From: SAR324 cluster bacterium
GTDB taxonomy: Bacteria; SAR324; NAC60-12
DNA length: 64,000 nucleotides
Direction: 5' to 3'
NCBI GenBank assembly: GCA_015231825.1
Contig: JADGAV010000002.1
Span: 309,030 to 373,029, forward strand
Each line of letters opens with the position of its first letter. The stretch's first letter is position 1. Positions 25,335-35,262 of this stretch are shown piece after piece. The translations under genes were made by a program, and so were the position numbers. The notes below the pieces were generated by a model. That model was given only the letters and a program-made list of their open reading frames with translations, made no database searches and was not told where the DNA came from.

Positions 25335-26942
25335 TCACCTTTTAAAAAAGTCGTTTCCTTTATCGTCACAAATAATAAACGCAGGAAAATTTTCAACTTC
25401 TATTTTCCAGATGGCTTCCATTCCCAATTCTTCAAATTCCTGAATTTCTACTTTTTTAATGCAATCTTTTCCCAACCGGGCTGCCGGACCGCCTATGGAT
25501 CCGAGATAAAAACCCCCATATTGTTGACAGCTTTTAGTGACGACCGGGGTCCTGTTCCCTTTTCCCAGCATCACCATCGAACCGCCTTCTTTTTGAAAAA
25601 TAGGAACATAGGGATCCATCCGTTGTGAGGTTGTTGGGCCAAAACTTCCAGACGCATGACCTTTCGGTGTTTTAGCAGGACCCGCATAATAGACTGGGTA
25701 TTCTTTAAAATATTCAGGCAATCCTTCTCCACGATCCAATCGTTCCTTCAGTTTCGCATGGGCAATATCACGAGCCACTACCAGTGGACCGTTGAGCATG
25801 ATTCTGGTTGAAACTTCTAAACCGCTCAGGGTTTTTCTGATTTCATCCATTGGTTTGTTCAAATCAATGACCACCGCGTCTTCCTCTTCCAGTTCATGGA
25901 GGTTCACTGGTAAAAAACGGGCAGGGTTGGTTTCCAACTCCTCAAGAAAAATTCCTTCTCCAGTAATTTTTGCTTTGATTTGCCGATCTGCAGAACAGCT
26001 CACGCCGATTCCCACCGGGCATGAAGCTCCGTGACGAGGCAGACGGATCACTTTGACATCATGAACAAAATACTTCCCGCCAAATTGTGCTCCTATACCT
26101 CCTTTTCGCGCCCATTGTTCAACTTTCTCTTCAAGCTCCTTGTCTCTAAATGCACGGCCGTGATTGTTTCCTGTGTCCGGAAGGTTGTCGTAATAACCGC
26201 AGGAAGCAAGTTTTACAGTTTTTAACGTAGTTTCAGCAGAAGTACCCCCGATAACTAGTGCTAAATGATAGGGAGGACAGGCAGCCGTTCCCAGGCTTGT
26301 GAGCGCTTCTTTGACGAACTCTTCCATTGATGCAGGGTTAAGAAGAGACTTGGTTTTTTGATAAAGATAGCTTTTATTGGCACTTCCGCCTCCTTTGGCA
26401 ATAAACAGAAACTCGTAATGGCTTCCCTTATTCGCCAAGAGATCAATTTGGACGGGCAGGTTGCTTCCTGTATTTTTTTCTTCATACATAGACAAAGGAG
26501 CCAATTGAGAAAATCGGAGATTGCGTTCCTGATATGCATCAAAAACTCCCTTGGATATAGCTTCTTCATCATCTCCTTTAGTAATAACATTTTCTCCCTT
26601 TTTACCCAAAACAATTGCCGTTCCGGTGTCCTGGCATGAAGGAAAAACTCTTTCAGCAGAGATGACGGCGTTTTTGAGGAGCTCTAAAGCAACAAATTTG
26701 TCATTTGCCGAGGCCTCACTGTCCTTTAAGATATTACTCAGTTTTTCCAGGTGAGCACTTCGGAACAAATGAGAAATATCGTCAAATGCTTCTTTTGACA
26801 AAAGCTCCAAACCTTGCTTGTCCACTATTAAGATATCTTGATTTTCAAACTGTTTGACGGTGACATATTCACCAGTAATTTTTCGATACTTTGTCGTATC
26901 CGGCATTTTTTCAAAGATGGGTTGATAATAAAATTCTGTCAT
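25335..26942 (-). CDS. fumA: Class I (iron-sulfur) fumarate hydratase
   Basis: A 535-aa protein of the FumA/FumB type: the N-terminal alpha domain and C-terminal beta domain are on one chain, as in Escherichia coli. The three cysteines that bind the oxygen-sensitive 4Fe-4S cluster are C103 (FPSCQDTG), C222 (TAACPPYH) and C316 (GVSCSADR), close to the E. coli positions. The beta domain ends with [11 protein letters not shown] and MVMLGKGNR. It interconverts fumarate and malate in the citric acid cycle; class I mesaconase activity also occurs in this family. The start is backed by AAAGGAG. It is transcribed alone or after the TerB-like gene 208 bases upstream. Confidence 0.92.
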   Translation of the reverse strand: MTEFYYQPIFEKMPDTTKYRKITGEYVTVKQFENQDILIVDKQGLELLSKEAFDDISHLFRSAHLEKLSNILKDSEASANDKFVALELLKNAVISAERVFPSCQDTGTAIVLGKKGENVITKGDDEEAISKGVFDAYQERNLRFSQLAPLSMYEEKNTGSNLPVQIDLLANKGSHYEFLFIAKGGGSANKSYLYQKTKSLLNPASMEEFVKEALTSLGTAACPPYHLALVIGGTSAETTLKTVKLASCGYYDNLPDTGNNHGRAFRDKELEEKVEQWARKGGIGAQFGGKYFVHDVKVIRLPRHGASCPVGIGVSCSADRQIKAKITGEGIFLEELETNPARFLPVNLHELEEEDAVVIDLNKPMDEIRKTLSGLEVSTRIMLNGPLVVARDIAHAKLKERLDRGEGLPEYFKEYPVYYAGPAKTPKGHASGSFGPTTSQRMDPYVPIFQKEGGSMVMLGKGNRTPVVTKSCQQYGGFYLGSIGGPAARLGKDCIKKVEIQEFEELGMEAIWKIEVENFPAFIICDDKGNDFFKR

Positions 26943-27150
26943 TTCTATGTCTCCTTTTCAGCTCAAAGTGATATACTTTTGCCGTTCCTGGAAGGTGATG
27001 GATTGACAGCCGAATGCCCCGTGATTCCAATAGCACTGTTGATCTGTCCAGGTCTCGATCATTCTGACAAGGACCCAACCTAATTTTCTGGCTTACGGCC
27101 GTTCTGGAGAATGGATTTTCTGCAAAACAGGAGTTCCTTCGCGTTCCACT

Positions 27151-27627
27151 TTATTTATATCTGGGAATTTCATTTTTCAATTGAAGGGTCATTTCATTTT
27201 CATCTTTTTTCCCATCTGCCTGACGGGCCAACTCCCTTTTTCGCCAAGCGAGGGTCGCCATAACAGAGTTGCCGGAAAATCCGATTTTTTTTCCGATGAG
27301 ATGTAAATAGTCTCTTTCGGCTTTGGGAATGTCTTGATCGATTGCAGCGATGACCACCAGGTATTTGAGAATCCGTGCGGCCACTCCCCGATCTTCCAGA
27401 ACAAGAGAATCGAGTTGGATCTTGGTATTTTTCTTCATTGTTTCCGCAATCTCTGTTGAGATTTCAGAGTCGCCGTATTGAAGAAAAAGCTCCCGCATAT
27501 ATTTTTCCTCGGGTTTTGACATTTTGCCATCAGCCATTACCATTCCGGCAATTGCCCAGGCAAACCATCTCTTGTTTTCCGGTTTGCCTAAATCGTCCAT
27601 GATATCTTCAAGTCTCATTCCCTTCAT
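27151..27627 (-). CDS. TerB-like domain protein
   Basis: A 158-aa soluble helical protein with features of the TerB/tellurite-resistance-like fold: AIAGMVMADGKMSKPEEKYMRELF (an acidic ADG-x-x-S-x-x-E helix start, about residues 29-50) repeated more weakly in AAIDQDIPKAERDYLHLIG (about 92-112). That pair of acidic helix-turn repeats is typical of the family, which may bind metal ions. There is no transmembrane segment or DnaJ domain. AGGAG precedes the ATG. A function cannot be stated; it lies downstream of three proteins of unknown role and may belong with them. Confidence 0.65.
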   Translation of the reverse strand: MKGMRLEDIMDDLGKPENKRWFAWAIAGMVMADGKMSKPEEKYMRELFLQYGDSEISTEIAETMKKNTKIQLDSLVLEDRGVAARILKYLVVIAAIDQDIPKAERDYLHLIGKKIGFSGNSVMATLAWRKRELARQADGKKDENEMTLQLKNEIPRYK

Positions 27628-27893
27628 CGAATCTCCTAGGATATATAGTATGAAAATTGATTTGATGACTCAATGAAATGATACGTTAATGTTAAGAAAA
27701 TTACGATATTAAAAAATTGGAAGAACGGGTGCTGGCTGAAGAAGTGAACGACGAATATTGAATCAACAGATCCAATCGGAAAAACAGGTCATCTACTTTG
27801 AATATTATTTTTAAAATCAGTAGATTAAAATTCTGCGATGCCATATTTTCAAAATGGCAGTTGCGGAATCTGGAAATGAACGGATGATTTGGT

Positions 27894-29513
27894 CTATTTT
27901 ATTGGTTCGATTTTAAGTTGGACCATCAACTGGGTGACTTTTTTCCTCAAAAATTCCACCTGCTGCATGTTTTTTGGAGGAGTGACAGCATGCCTCAAGA
28001 GAAATTCGTTTTTTTGGAGATAGTCTTTTACGACATCTTTTGGGGTGATTTGTTTGCTGCAAATGGATAAGACGCATGCAATCAGATCCTTCAAGATGGT
28101 AAAATTAATCGGGCTTTCATATTGCTTTGGAGCAATTGTCCTGGTGATTTTGCCGTACTGCACCATTGCTTTCTTGAAAGGTTTAGAAATATCTTCGTGG
28201 TAGTCTTGAACATTGATTCCAAAATCGGGACGGAACGGCGGACTGGGACCCACTTTGTTCTGTTCGTATTCAATCAGAGATGCCTTGTGTATACTGAATC
28301 TCATCTCACCCTCCGCCTGGGCTATGATTGCTTCGAGATATGCGGTCATTTTGTTGACTTTTTCCTGACTTTTTCCAAGGCTGGCATCGGTCAGTCTGTC
28401 CATCAATCCCTTTTTTGGTTTTTCTCCAGCGTCTTTTTTCTGTTTTTTAGGTGCTTCTCCACTGACCTGGGTCAATTTTTCCACAATCTCAATCAACTCA
28501 TCCGTGGTATTAGAGGCGAGAGGAAACCATTTCAAATCACCAATCAATTTCAATATGAATTCGTATATTGCCCCTTTTTTTTCTTTTGAAAGAGATTTAA
28601 ATCCATTTTTCTGGTGTTTTTTTATTTCACTGAACGTCCAGATGCTGGCACCTTCCTTAGCTTCCTGTTTCTGCTTTTTCTGAGCAGCTTGCTGAGATGC
28701 CAGCCGTTTTAATTCTTCTCTGGAGTGGAATTTGGTTTTATCTTCCGTGCTTTCAGAAGTTTCCTTCTTTCCTTCTTCGAAATATTTTTTTAATTTGGTA
28801 TAGAAAAAATTGATTTGATGCTCCACCACAACTTTACTGTTGTCAAGGTCAATCCGGAATGGCATCGCCCTGATTTCCAGATCTTTTCCAGGCTTTTCTT
28901 TCTTACTGTTTCTGATGACTTGCTGGTGCCGTTCGGTAGCCTGAGGATCACTATAAACCTCCTGAAAATATTCGATCCTTTTTAAAATGCTGAGCAGATA
29001 TTCATGCTGGGATAGAGTAAGGACTTTAATGGTCACTTCAGAAGGTTGATGACGTAAAGCGACGTGAGCGTGAATCAATGCCCGGCGGTATTGTTCATTT
29101 TTGCATCCGGCTGCTTTGGCAAAATCTAAGAAAGCCTTCACACAAAGAGCTCGAGCTTCCCCATTTTTAACATTTTTTTCCAATTTTCTTTTATTGCTGG
29201 CAAATACGCTACGCACTTCTTCAGGTATAGGCCGGCCTCCCATGTAGCCGAAGAGATCTTCACATTGAGAAATTCTTTCTTTGTTTTTTGAGAATATTGA
29301 AAAAAGATTTGCATTTGCTTTTCCTTCCTGACTGATTATTTTGGAAATTCGATTGATTTCTCCACGCCATTGCTCGCGTTTTAACCATGGAATACTCGAC
29401 GCCCTATCCACTCTTACCTTTGTGTTCAGGAATCCGTCTTTGGCATGGGTGTTCAGGTCTTTTCCATAATAGTAAGTCAATGCTAATGCTTGATTGTCTT
29501 TTCCTTTTGCCAT
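27894..29513 (-). CDS. Uncharacterised 539-aa charged helical protein
   Basis: I do not recognise a family. The protein has no signal peptide or membrane segment. It starts with a short apolar stretch including LALTYYYGKDLNTH, has a long helical N-terminal half, and then two low-complexity lysine/glutamate-rich linkers (about residues 250-290, and 365-385 with EAPKKQKKDAGEKPKKG). The C-terminal third (MRFSIHKASLIEYEQ to the end) again looks folded. Four or five blocks end in LIGDLKWFPL, FGINVQDYHEDISKPFKKA and LKDLIACVLSICSKQ. It follows the 850-aa gene by 233 bases in the same direction, and the two share size class and composition. A cytoplasmic scaffold or complex subunit is possible. Confidence 0.75.
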   Translation of the reverse strand: MAKGKDNQALALTYYYGKDLNTHAKDGFLNTKVRVDRASSIPWLKREQWRGEINRISKIISQEGKANANLFSIFSKNKERISQCEDLFGYMGGRPIPEEVRSVFASNKRKLEKNVKNGEARALCVKAFLDFAKAAGCKNEQYRRALIHAHVALRHQPSEVTIKVLTLSQHEYLLSILKRIEYFQEVYSDPQATERHQQVIRNSKKEKPGKDLEIRAMPFRIDLDNSKVVVEHQINFFYTKLKKYFEEGKKETSESTEDKTKFHSREELKRLASQQAAQKKQKQEAKEGASIWTFSEIKKHQKNGFKSLSKEKKGAIYEFILKLIGDLKWFPLASNTTDELIEIVEKLTQVSGEAPKKQKKDAGEKPKKGLMDRLTDASLGKSQEKVNKMTAYLEAIIAQAEGEMRFSIHKASLIEYEQNKVGPSPPFRPDFGINVQDYHEDISKPFKKAMVQYGKITRTIAPKQYESPINFTILKDLIACVLSICSKQITPKDVVKDYLQKNEFLLRHAVTPPKNMQQVEFLRKKVTQLMVQLKIEPIK

Positions 29514-29746
29514 GGAAATTTATGATTCAGTCAATTGAAGTTTGTGACGAAAGTACAAGACTCCTTGAGAAGCGAGGAAGTAAATCTGAAAAATTTAGGA
29601 AAGTGAGGTAAAAAACTATAAAAGTACCTGAATCCACAATACTTTTACCTCATACGATTATAATCAGAGAAGGAATCTGATGCAAGTGTTCATTTGAGGA
29701 TTTTAAATTGTGATGAGACGCTGGGGGAATGGGATGGAGGCTAAAG

Positions 29747-32299
29747 CTAGTATTGGAATCCTGTCAATTCAAAGTAGAGCTTTTTTCCAGTTTCGATTAG
29801 GGGTGAATCTTCCGGAAGGATCAGCATCAGTTCGTCAAGCAGAATCTCCAAACGCTGGTCATGAAATTCCATTTCCAGGATTCCCTCGAAATGTTTGACC
29901 ATGCCAGTCGGGGATTCTGCATTGCTTTCGGAAACAATGTTTTCAAGATTGGAATTTCCGCTGATTTTTGAAAAGCTTTCAAAGAGATCTCTAATTTGAG
30001 TGATGTAATCAGTAGTAATCAAAGAATTGGCTAAATAGTTGATTGCGCTTTTAGGGAAATTTTTAATCCCCTCCTCATCGTTTTTGAAAACAACCCTTTT
30101 CATATTGCTCAATATGGTTCTGCCTTTGTCGTCCATGATCTCCTCGAGTTTGGGAGGAATGGACTGAGCGATGCCCTCGAGAGACTTTTTGGAAATGTTA
30201 ACCGTTTTAAATTTGTTCCATTTTTGGGTATTGACGGATTTGGCGCTGAGACTGCTCGTGATGACTTCAATCAATTTGCTTTGCTCGGTTCCTTTTACTT
30301 TCCAGAGTCCCCACTGCACAAGTTTGCTGAACAATGAGTCCCCAATTGAGTTTTCAAATAAAGCGAGGCTACTTTTCCGGCTTGCTTCCACATCTTCATT
30401 AATAAATTTCGGAAGACAATTTTTGAATGAATCCAATATGGCTTTGCTGAAATAGAAAGGTTGTTCCTTAAGGATATCCTGCAGAATATTGATCAAGGCG
30501 GGAGATGCCTTTTCCAGTTCAAGTGCCGTAAAACGTTCTTTTTCAGGGACAGAGGAACTGAGTTCATTCAAAAAATGATACTTCTGGCTGCACAAATCAA
30601 CCATGAAAAGCCGTTCCTGAGCAGGAAGATCACTATTGCGAATCATTTCTGTTTCTTCAGAAGTCAAATTGGGTTTTTCTTCATACAGTTTGAGCTTTTC
30701 CCTGAGTGCGAACAGCTTTGTGTCGAGTGTCATGCTATTGCGGATTTCTATTTTTAATTTTCCCAACATCATCATCGGATCCACTCCTTTTGGACCATCC
30801 TTGATGTGCTGCTGGAGAATATTGAGCTTCTTGCGAATGGCCTGTTCTGTGTCCGGCAACAGTATTTGTCTGTTTTCCAAAAATGCTATGGCCTGTTCTC
30901 CCTGATGATTGCTCATGAGTTCATCCATCACATTGGCACCTTCCAAAAGCTGTTTCTGCAATTCAGCAATTTCCTGTAGAATCCCGTCAGAACCTGCTGT
31001 CGGAGCATCTGCACGCGGAGCAGCAGGCGGCGGGGTTTTACTCGAAGGAACTGCGGTCGGAACAGGAGCTTTTTTTGGAGTATCGAGGATTTTGTTACGA
31101 AGACCATCAAACGGTGTGTTTTTTGGCGGAGTGAGGAGATTACGAATTACATCAATCGTCAGATGGGAAATTCTTTCCTGCAAAGTTTCAGCGCCATTCA
31201 AGAGTTTATTGTAGAATTCCTTTAATTCAGGGTTCGGGCCCGGTTTGATCAAAGCTGCAAGTCGATTCTTGATTTCACTTTCATCTGGAGCTCCCTTCGC
31301 TCGGGCATGAACCAAAGGAACAACTTCTTTTTTGATTAGGAAAAACTGTAGGGTATCCAAAGATTTTGCCGCACGCTGAGTGCAGCTGTTTTTCAATATA
31401 ATTTCGGACTGTTTGGGGTCGATCCATTTATTTTTGTTGAGCTTTTTAAGAAGCTTGACCATTTCAATACGATCCTGCAATTCCTTTTTCAATTCATCAA
31501 TCCCACCCTTTCTCAAATTGATGAACAGTTCCTTTTGGAGAAGTTTATTGTCGTGAAGCCAATCCCATTGGCTGATGACCAAACTTCTAGACAAAGTACC
31601 GCCTAATTCCTCGTCTGGTTTTGCCATGACTTCCGCATAACATAGAAAGCTCAAATGCCCGGTCAATGCCAAATCGGTCAACTCCTTGCCGATTTCTGCA
31701 CGACGATAGACCTGATAGTATGTAGAAAATAAGTGATGAATGATTGCTTGTGCCTGACTTTTTTGAAGTGAAGAATTTTCAATTTGCCCGCGAATCTTGT
31801 TGAGATCCGCAAAGAATTTTTTAGAAATTTGATGGTAGCGGGTGTCGTAAACTTTTGTTGCACTGGATTCAAGGCTTGTAAAGGCCTGCATCCATTCTTT
31901 CAGTTCAAATTCTTTGGCAAGTTTTACTAAATTTTCATGCGTCGGATCGTCCTGAAAGGCGATCAATTCTTCGTTGGCACAAAGTTTGTAGAGTTTTTGA
32001 TACTCTTCAAACATCGCTGCCCGCTGCGGAGTGATATTGTTTTTTAACTTTTGAATTGATTGAAATCGGGGGTCCTGCAAACCGGGAATTTCAGTGATCA
32101 AGGATTGAAGCGGTTCAATTAGTTTCGGAACATCTGCCGAAATTCCAGAAAACCCGTTTAAGTAAAAAGTGCGAATTAAATCTTGATTGAGAACAGCAAA
32201 AAAATCACGCAGCAAAGCCTCCATTTCCGTAACGGATTTGGGGGATGCATTTTTGCTTCTGCAAAAACGTTCAAATTGTTGGGTAACGTCGGCTTTCAT
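29747..32299 (-). CDS. Uncharacterised 850-aa helical protein with proline-rich linker
   Basis: No known family is recognised. The ATG at 32299 has AAGG about ten bases upstream; the codon just before it could also start. The N-terminal half (about 1-405) is mostly charged helices, with segments such as LHDNKLLQKELFINLRKGG. A proline/alanine-rich linker covers about residues 408-445 (PKKAPVPTAVPSSKTPPP). The C-terminal half is again helical and contains ELQKQLLEGANVMDELMSNHQ, then long amphipathic stretches. There is no signal sequence, membrane helix, nucleotide-binding motif or catalytic signature. It is 25 bases downstream of the TPR gene, so the two are almost surely co-transcribed. Confidence 0.75.
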   Translation of the reverse strand: MKADVTQQFERFCRSKNASPKSVTEMEALLRDFFAVLNQDLIRTFYLNGFSGISADVPKLIEPLQSLITEIPGLQDPRFQSIQKLKNNITPQRAAMFEEYQKLYKLCANEELIAFQDDPTHENLVKLAKEFELKEWMQAFTSLESSATKVYDTRYHQISKKFFADLNKIRGQIENSSLQKSQAQAIIHHLFSTYYQVYRRAEIGKELTDLALTGHLSFLCYAEVMAKPDEELGGTLSRSLVISQWDWLHDNKLLQKELFINLRKGGIDELKKELQDRIEMVKLLKKLNKNKWIDPKQSEIILKNSCTQRAAKSLDTLQFFLIKKEVVPLVHARAKGAPDESEIKNRLAALIKPGPNPELKEFYNKLLNGAETLQERISHLTIDVIRNLLTPPKNTPFDGLRNKILDTPKKAPVPTAVPSSKTPPPAAPRADAPTAGSDGILQEIAELQKQLLEGANVMDELMSNHQGEQAIAFLENRQILLPDTEQAIRKKLNILQQHIKDGPKGVDPMMMLGKLKIEIRNSMTLDTKLFALREKLKLYEEKPNLTSEETEMIRNSDLPAQERLFMVDLCSQKYHFLNELSSSVPEKERFTALELEKASPALINILQDILKEQPFYFSKAILDSFKNCLPKFINEDVEASRKSSLALFENSIGDSLFSKLVQWGLWKVKGTEQSKLIEVITSSLSAKSVNTQKWNKFKTVNISKKSLEGIAQSIPPKLEEIMDDKGRTILSNMKRVVFKNDEEGIKNFPKSAINYLANSLITTDYITQIRDLFESFSKISGNSNLENIVSESNAESPTGMVKHFEGILEMEFHDQRLEILLDELMLILPEDSPLIETGKKLYFELTGFQY

Positions 32300-32324
32300 C
32301 AATAGCGCCTTTTTCCATTAGGTC

Positions 32325-34019
32325 TTAATCACTGGCTGCTGCTTCTTCGGCTTCGAGTTTGGCGAGGCGCTGCATGCGTTCAATGGCTTTGTTGTAACGT
32401 TCGGTGACATCTTCAATCATGTCATGCTGCCGGGTCCTTTTGTAAAGGCTGATCAGTTTCATGACCACATCTTTATCGGGTTTTAACCGGAGTGCCTCTT
32501 CATAGGCCTGAATGGCTTTATAAGGTATGTTTTTAGATTCAAATTTTTCTGCTCTCTTTAATTTGTCAACACGGGAAACTTCGATTTCGCGTTCCTGTTC
32601 TTCTCGATTGATTTGAGCAATCATAATTTTCATTTTTTTCATGCCCTCTTCGTCTCGCAGCAGTTTGTAGGCTCCCATCCCGTCTTCGCAAACATTCTTA
32701 TCCCTTTTTATTTCAAGGCTCATTTCAAACATCAGTACCGCCCGGCTGTATCGGTGTTTTTCCATTAAGGATTTGGCCAGATTGAGAATGTAAGTATTGA
32801 TTTCGACCAAATCTTTTTGAACTTCAGGATCTTCTCCGTATTTTCCAACCAGTTCTCGATAAACTTCGATCGCCTTGTCGTATTCATCGAGTTCGATATA
32901 GATCCGTCCCAACCGTTGCAGCACTACCGGCGATTCCTGTTCTTCACGAAGTACTTCAAAGACCTTCAGTGCATTTTTGTAGATTTCATCCCTAAAATAT
33001 TTCTCCCCTTTTTCCTTGAAGGCATCCATATCATAAAAATCCTGGGATTTTTCCAGGAGTTGATAGGTAATGATGAAATATTTTTTTGCCAGGAGATCGT
33101 TGTTTTGTTTTTTGTACAAGAAACCGAGGTTGGCATTTGCATAGCGGTTGTACTGGTTTTTCCCCAATAAAGAGAGTAATTTATCAATTGCTATTTGTTC
33201 TTCGCCACGCAGTGCGTAAGCCATGGCGACAAAACATTGTATGTATTCGTTGGAGGGGATTTTAAATGCCAGGCGGGTTAGTGATCGCCAAGCGATGTCT
33301 GGATAACTTTTTTCAAGGCAATAAATTGCAATGTCCTGCATCAGCTGTTTGTGTTCATCTGTTGAAATTTGATGGCGCAGGCGTTCAAAAATTTCTTCAG
33401 GGACGATGTTTATTTTCTCCTTTTTTTTCTCTTTGCTTTTTTTCGCAGGACCTTCTGCTTCCTTCTTAAGTTTTGCTTGCCAATCTTCCTCTTCGTCTTC
33501 AGGAGGTGACAATGCTTCTTCCTGTTCTTTTAAAATTTCTCTCTGCAGCGCTTTGAGCCGTTCCACTCCTTCTTCATTGTCTGGCAATTTGGGATTTCTC
33601 ATTTGCTCAAAGGGAAGGACGGCACTGACAGCATTTCCGTCATAAAGATCAATCCGGGCCATGGTCGCAGCCAGATTGTAGGGGGCGAATCGGTCATCGG
33701 GTGAAAATTTGAGGCAATGTTCATACAATTTTATCGCTTGCCCAAAGTTTCTCATTTTACGATAGGCATTTCCCAGCTTGTTGGCCAAAATGTTATTATC
33801 TTTTTGATTCAAAAGCATATTGGTGCCGATTGAAACGACTCCTTCGTAATCTCCTGTATCCTCTGCGGCGTCAAAGAGATTATCAAGGGCTCTCATTGTG
33901 GTTTTGCTGTCAATCTTCAATGCTTTATTGAATTCCACCATGGCACGATCATAGAATTTGGAATCCATCAATCGTTGCCCCTCAAGTAAATGCTGGTCTA
34001 CGTCGCCGCGCTCTGCCAT
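32325..34019 (-). CDS. Tetratricopeptide repeat protein
   Basis: A 564-aa soluble protein of TPR repeats. Clear units are DRAMVEFNKALKID (about 23-36), GQAIKLYEHCLKFSPDDRFAPYN (about 92), YIELDEYDKAIEVYRELVGKYGEDPEV (about 372) and IPYKAIQAYEEALRLKPDKDVV (about 505). A charged linker of Glu and Lys lies at about 160-205. TPRs mediate protein-protein contact. It is the first gene of the set TPR, 850 aa, 539 aa, suggesting it organises a complex with them. AGGAAA precedes the ATG, and TATACT about 40 bases upstream could be a -10 box, though no good -35 box accompanies it. Confidence 0.85.
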   Translation of the reverse strand: MAERGDVDQHLLEGQRLMDSKFYDRAMVEFNKALKIDSKTTMRALDNLFDAAEDTGDYEGVVSIGTNMLLNQKDNNILANKLGNAYRKMRNFGQAIKLYEHCLKFSPDDRFAPYNLAATMARIDLYDGNAVSAVLPFEQMRNPKLPDNEEGVERLKALQREILKEQEEALSPPEDEEEDWQAKLKKEAEGPAKKSKEKKKEKINIVPEEIFERLRHQISTDEHKQLMQDIAIYCLEKSYPDIAWRSLTRLAFKIPSNEYIQCFVAMAYALRGEEQIAIDKLLSLLGKNQYNRYANANLGFLYKKQNNDLLAKKYFIITYQLLEKSQDFYDMDAFKEKGEKYFRDEIYKNALKVFEVLREEQESPVVLQRLGRIYIELDEYDKAIEVYRELVGKYGEDPEVQKDLVEINTYILNLAKSLMEKHRYSRAVLMFEMSLEIKRDKNVCEDGMGAYKLLRDEEGMKKMKIMIAQINREEQEREIEVSRVDKLKRAEKFESKNIPYKAIQAYEEALRLKPDKDVVMKLISLYKRTRQHDMIEDVTERYNKAIERMQRLAKLEAEEAAASD

Positions 34020-34473
34020 GTTTTCCTGTTTTTTCGACTTTTTCTAAAGGTTTTCGCAGTATAACTTTATTTTCTATAACTTCTTCACTAAAAAAGAGTT
34101 TATTCGGACTTTTTTTCTGACTATTAGAATGTATCCTTCGGAAAGTCGGGAGTAAAACGTCTGTTTCTTTTCAGGTTTTTACAAAAAATTTGTCAGCTTC
34201 TGGTACAGAATCCGATTCTCCTGTTTCGTAATTCTGAATTCAAACTGCTTTGATATCTACAGAGTTTTTGATAGGATCGGTGTTTTAATGCATTTCCTTT
34301 ACCATCAATTCGTTCTTCTACCTCTTTTGCAATACAACAAAAAAAGCGATAAAACAAATTAGAAGGTGATTTTTCCTCAAATTTTTCAGAAAATTATCGC
34401 TTCAATTGTCACTTTTTTTCAAGGACTCCTGACGAGAGAATGAGAAAGAGAACGTTTCTCCTGCAAAAATCCT
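34020..34473. other. 454-base divergent intergenic region
   Basis: No gene is seen. The region separates the leftward TPR set from the rightward nucleotidyltransferase gene and must hold both promoters. A perfect 9-bp inverted repeat, AAGCGATAA (34344-34352) and TTATCGCTT (34394-34402), spaced by 41 bases, is the one notable structure. The rest is AT-rich with poly-T stretches. Confidence 0.5.
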
Positions 34474-35220
34474 ATGAAAGCCATGATTTTGGCCGCAGGT
34501 TTTGGAACACGAATGCGACCATTGACGGATTCGGTACCGAAAGCCCTGGTTCCAATTTTTAATATCCCAGCCCTTGAATGGCTGATACAGCGTTTTGAAT
34601 TGATCGGAGTTGATTCGATTGCGATCAACACGCATTATTTTGCAGAGCAAGTGGAATCATTTGTGAAGCAACGGAAATCCAGCACTCAGATTGAATTGTT
34701 TAAGGAGTCAAAAATTTTAGGAACGGGGGGAGGACTGCTCAATACAAGAGGATTTTGGAAAACGGCCTCCTTCTTCCTTCACAATGTTGATGTATTTTGT
34801 TCTGCAGATCTGCTTCGGATCTATCAGAAACACGAAGAACAGCAAAACTTGGCTACTTTGCTGACTCAAGATCGGAGCAGTCAAACGAAACTGCTTGTTG
34901 ATGAAGAAGAATACGTTTGCGGAATTCACTATTTCAAAACAAAGCAACGTATTGTCTTACGGAAGCCTAAAGGGGAGTTAAGAGAACTAGGATTCAACGG
35001 TATTCACCTGATTCGCCCTGATCTTTTCAGCCTCGTTCGTTGCTCCGGTCATTTTTCAATCATTGACTCATACCTTGCACTCTGCAAAGGTGGTTCCCCA
35101 ATTCGTTCATTTGACATTGGCGATGCCTATTGGAAGGATATAGGCACCCTGGAAAAACTTAACTCGCTGGAATGCGACTGGCAAAAGAATCCGGAGCTGA
35201 GAGCATGTTATGGAAAATAG
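34474..35220 (+). CDS. MurU-like sugar-phosphate nucleotidyltransferase
   Basis: A 248-aa enzyme with the nucleotidyltransferase signature MILAAGFGTRMRPLTDSVPKALVPI at its very start. A lysine in VPKAL contacts the nucleotide phosphate, and the metal aspartate lies in FLHNVDVFC (about residue 109). A late KDIGTLEKL is typical. Its length and single-domain build match MurU, which makes UDP-MurNAc from MurNAc-1-phosphate in cell-wall recycling, and also short mannose-1-phosphate guanylyltransferases. No amgK kinase gene, the usual MurU neighbour, is seen here, so the substrate is left open. Confidence 0.8.
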   Translation: MKAMILAAGFGTRMRPLTDSVPKALVPIFNIPALEWLIQRFELIGVDSIAINTHYFAEQVESFVKQRKSSTQIELFKESKILGTGGGLLNTRGFWKTASFFLHNVDVFCSADLLRIYQKHEEQQNLATLLTQDRSSQTKLLVDEEEYVCGIHYFKTKQRIVLRKPKGELRELGFNGIHLIRPDLFSLVRCSGHFSIIDSYLALCKGGSPIRSFDIGDAYWKDIGTLEKLNSLECDWQKNPELRACYGK

Positions 35221-35262
35221 CCTGATGTTGAATCTCACATCGGATAACACTATTGCATTTAA

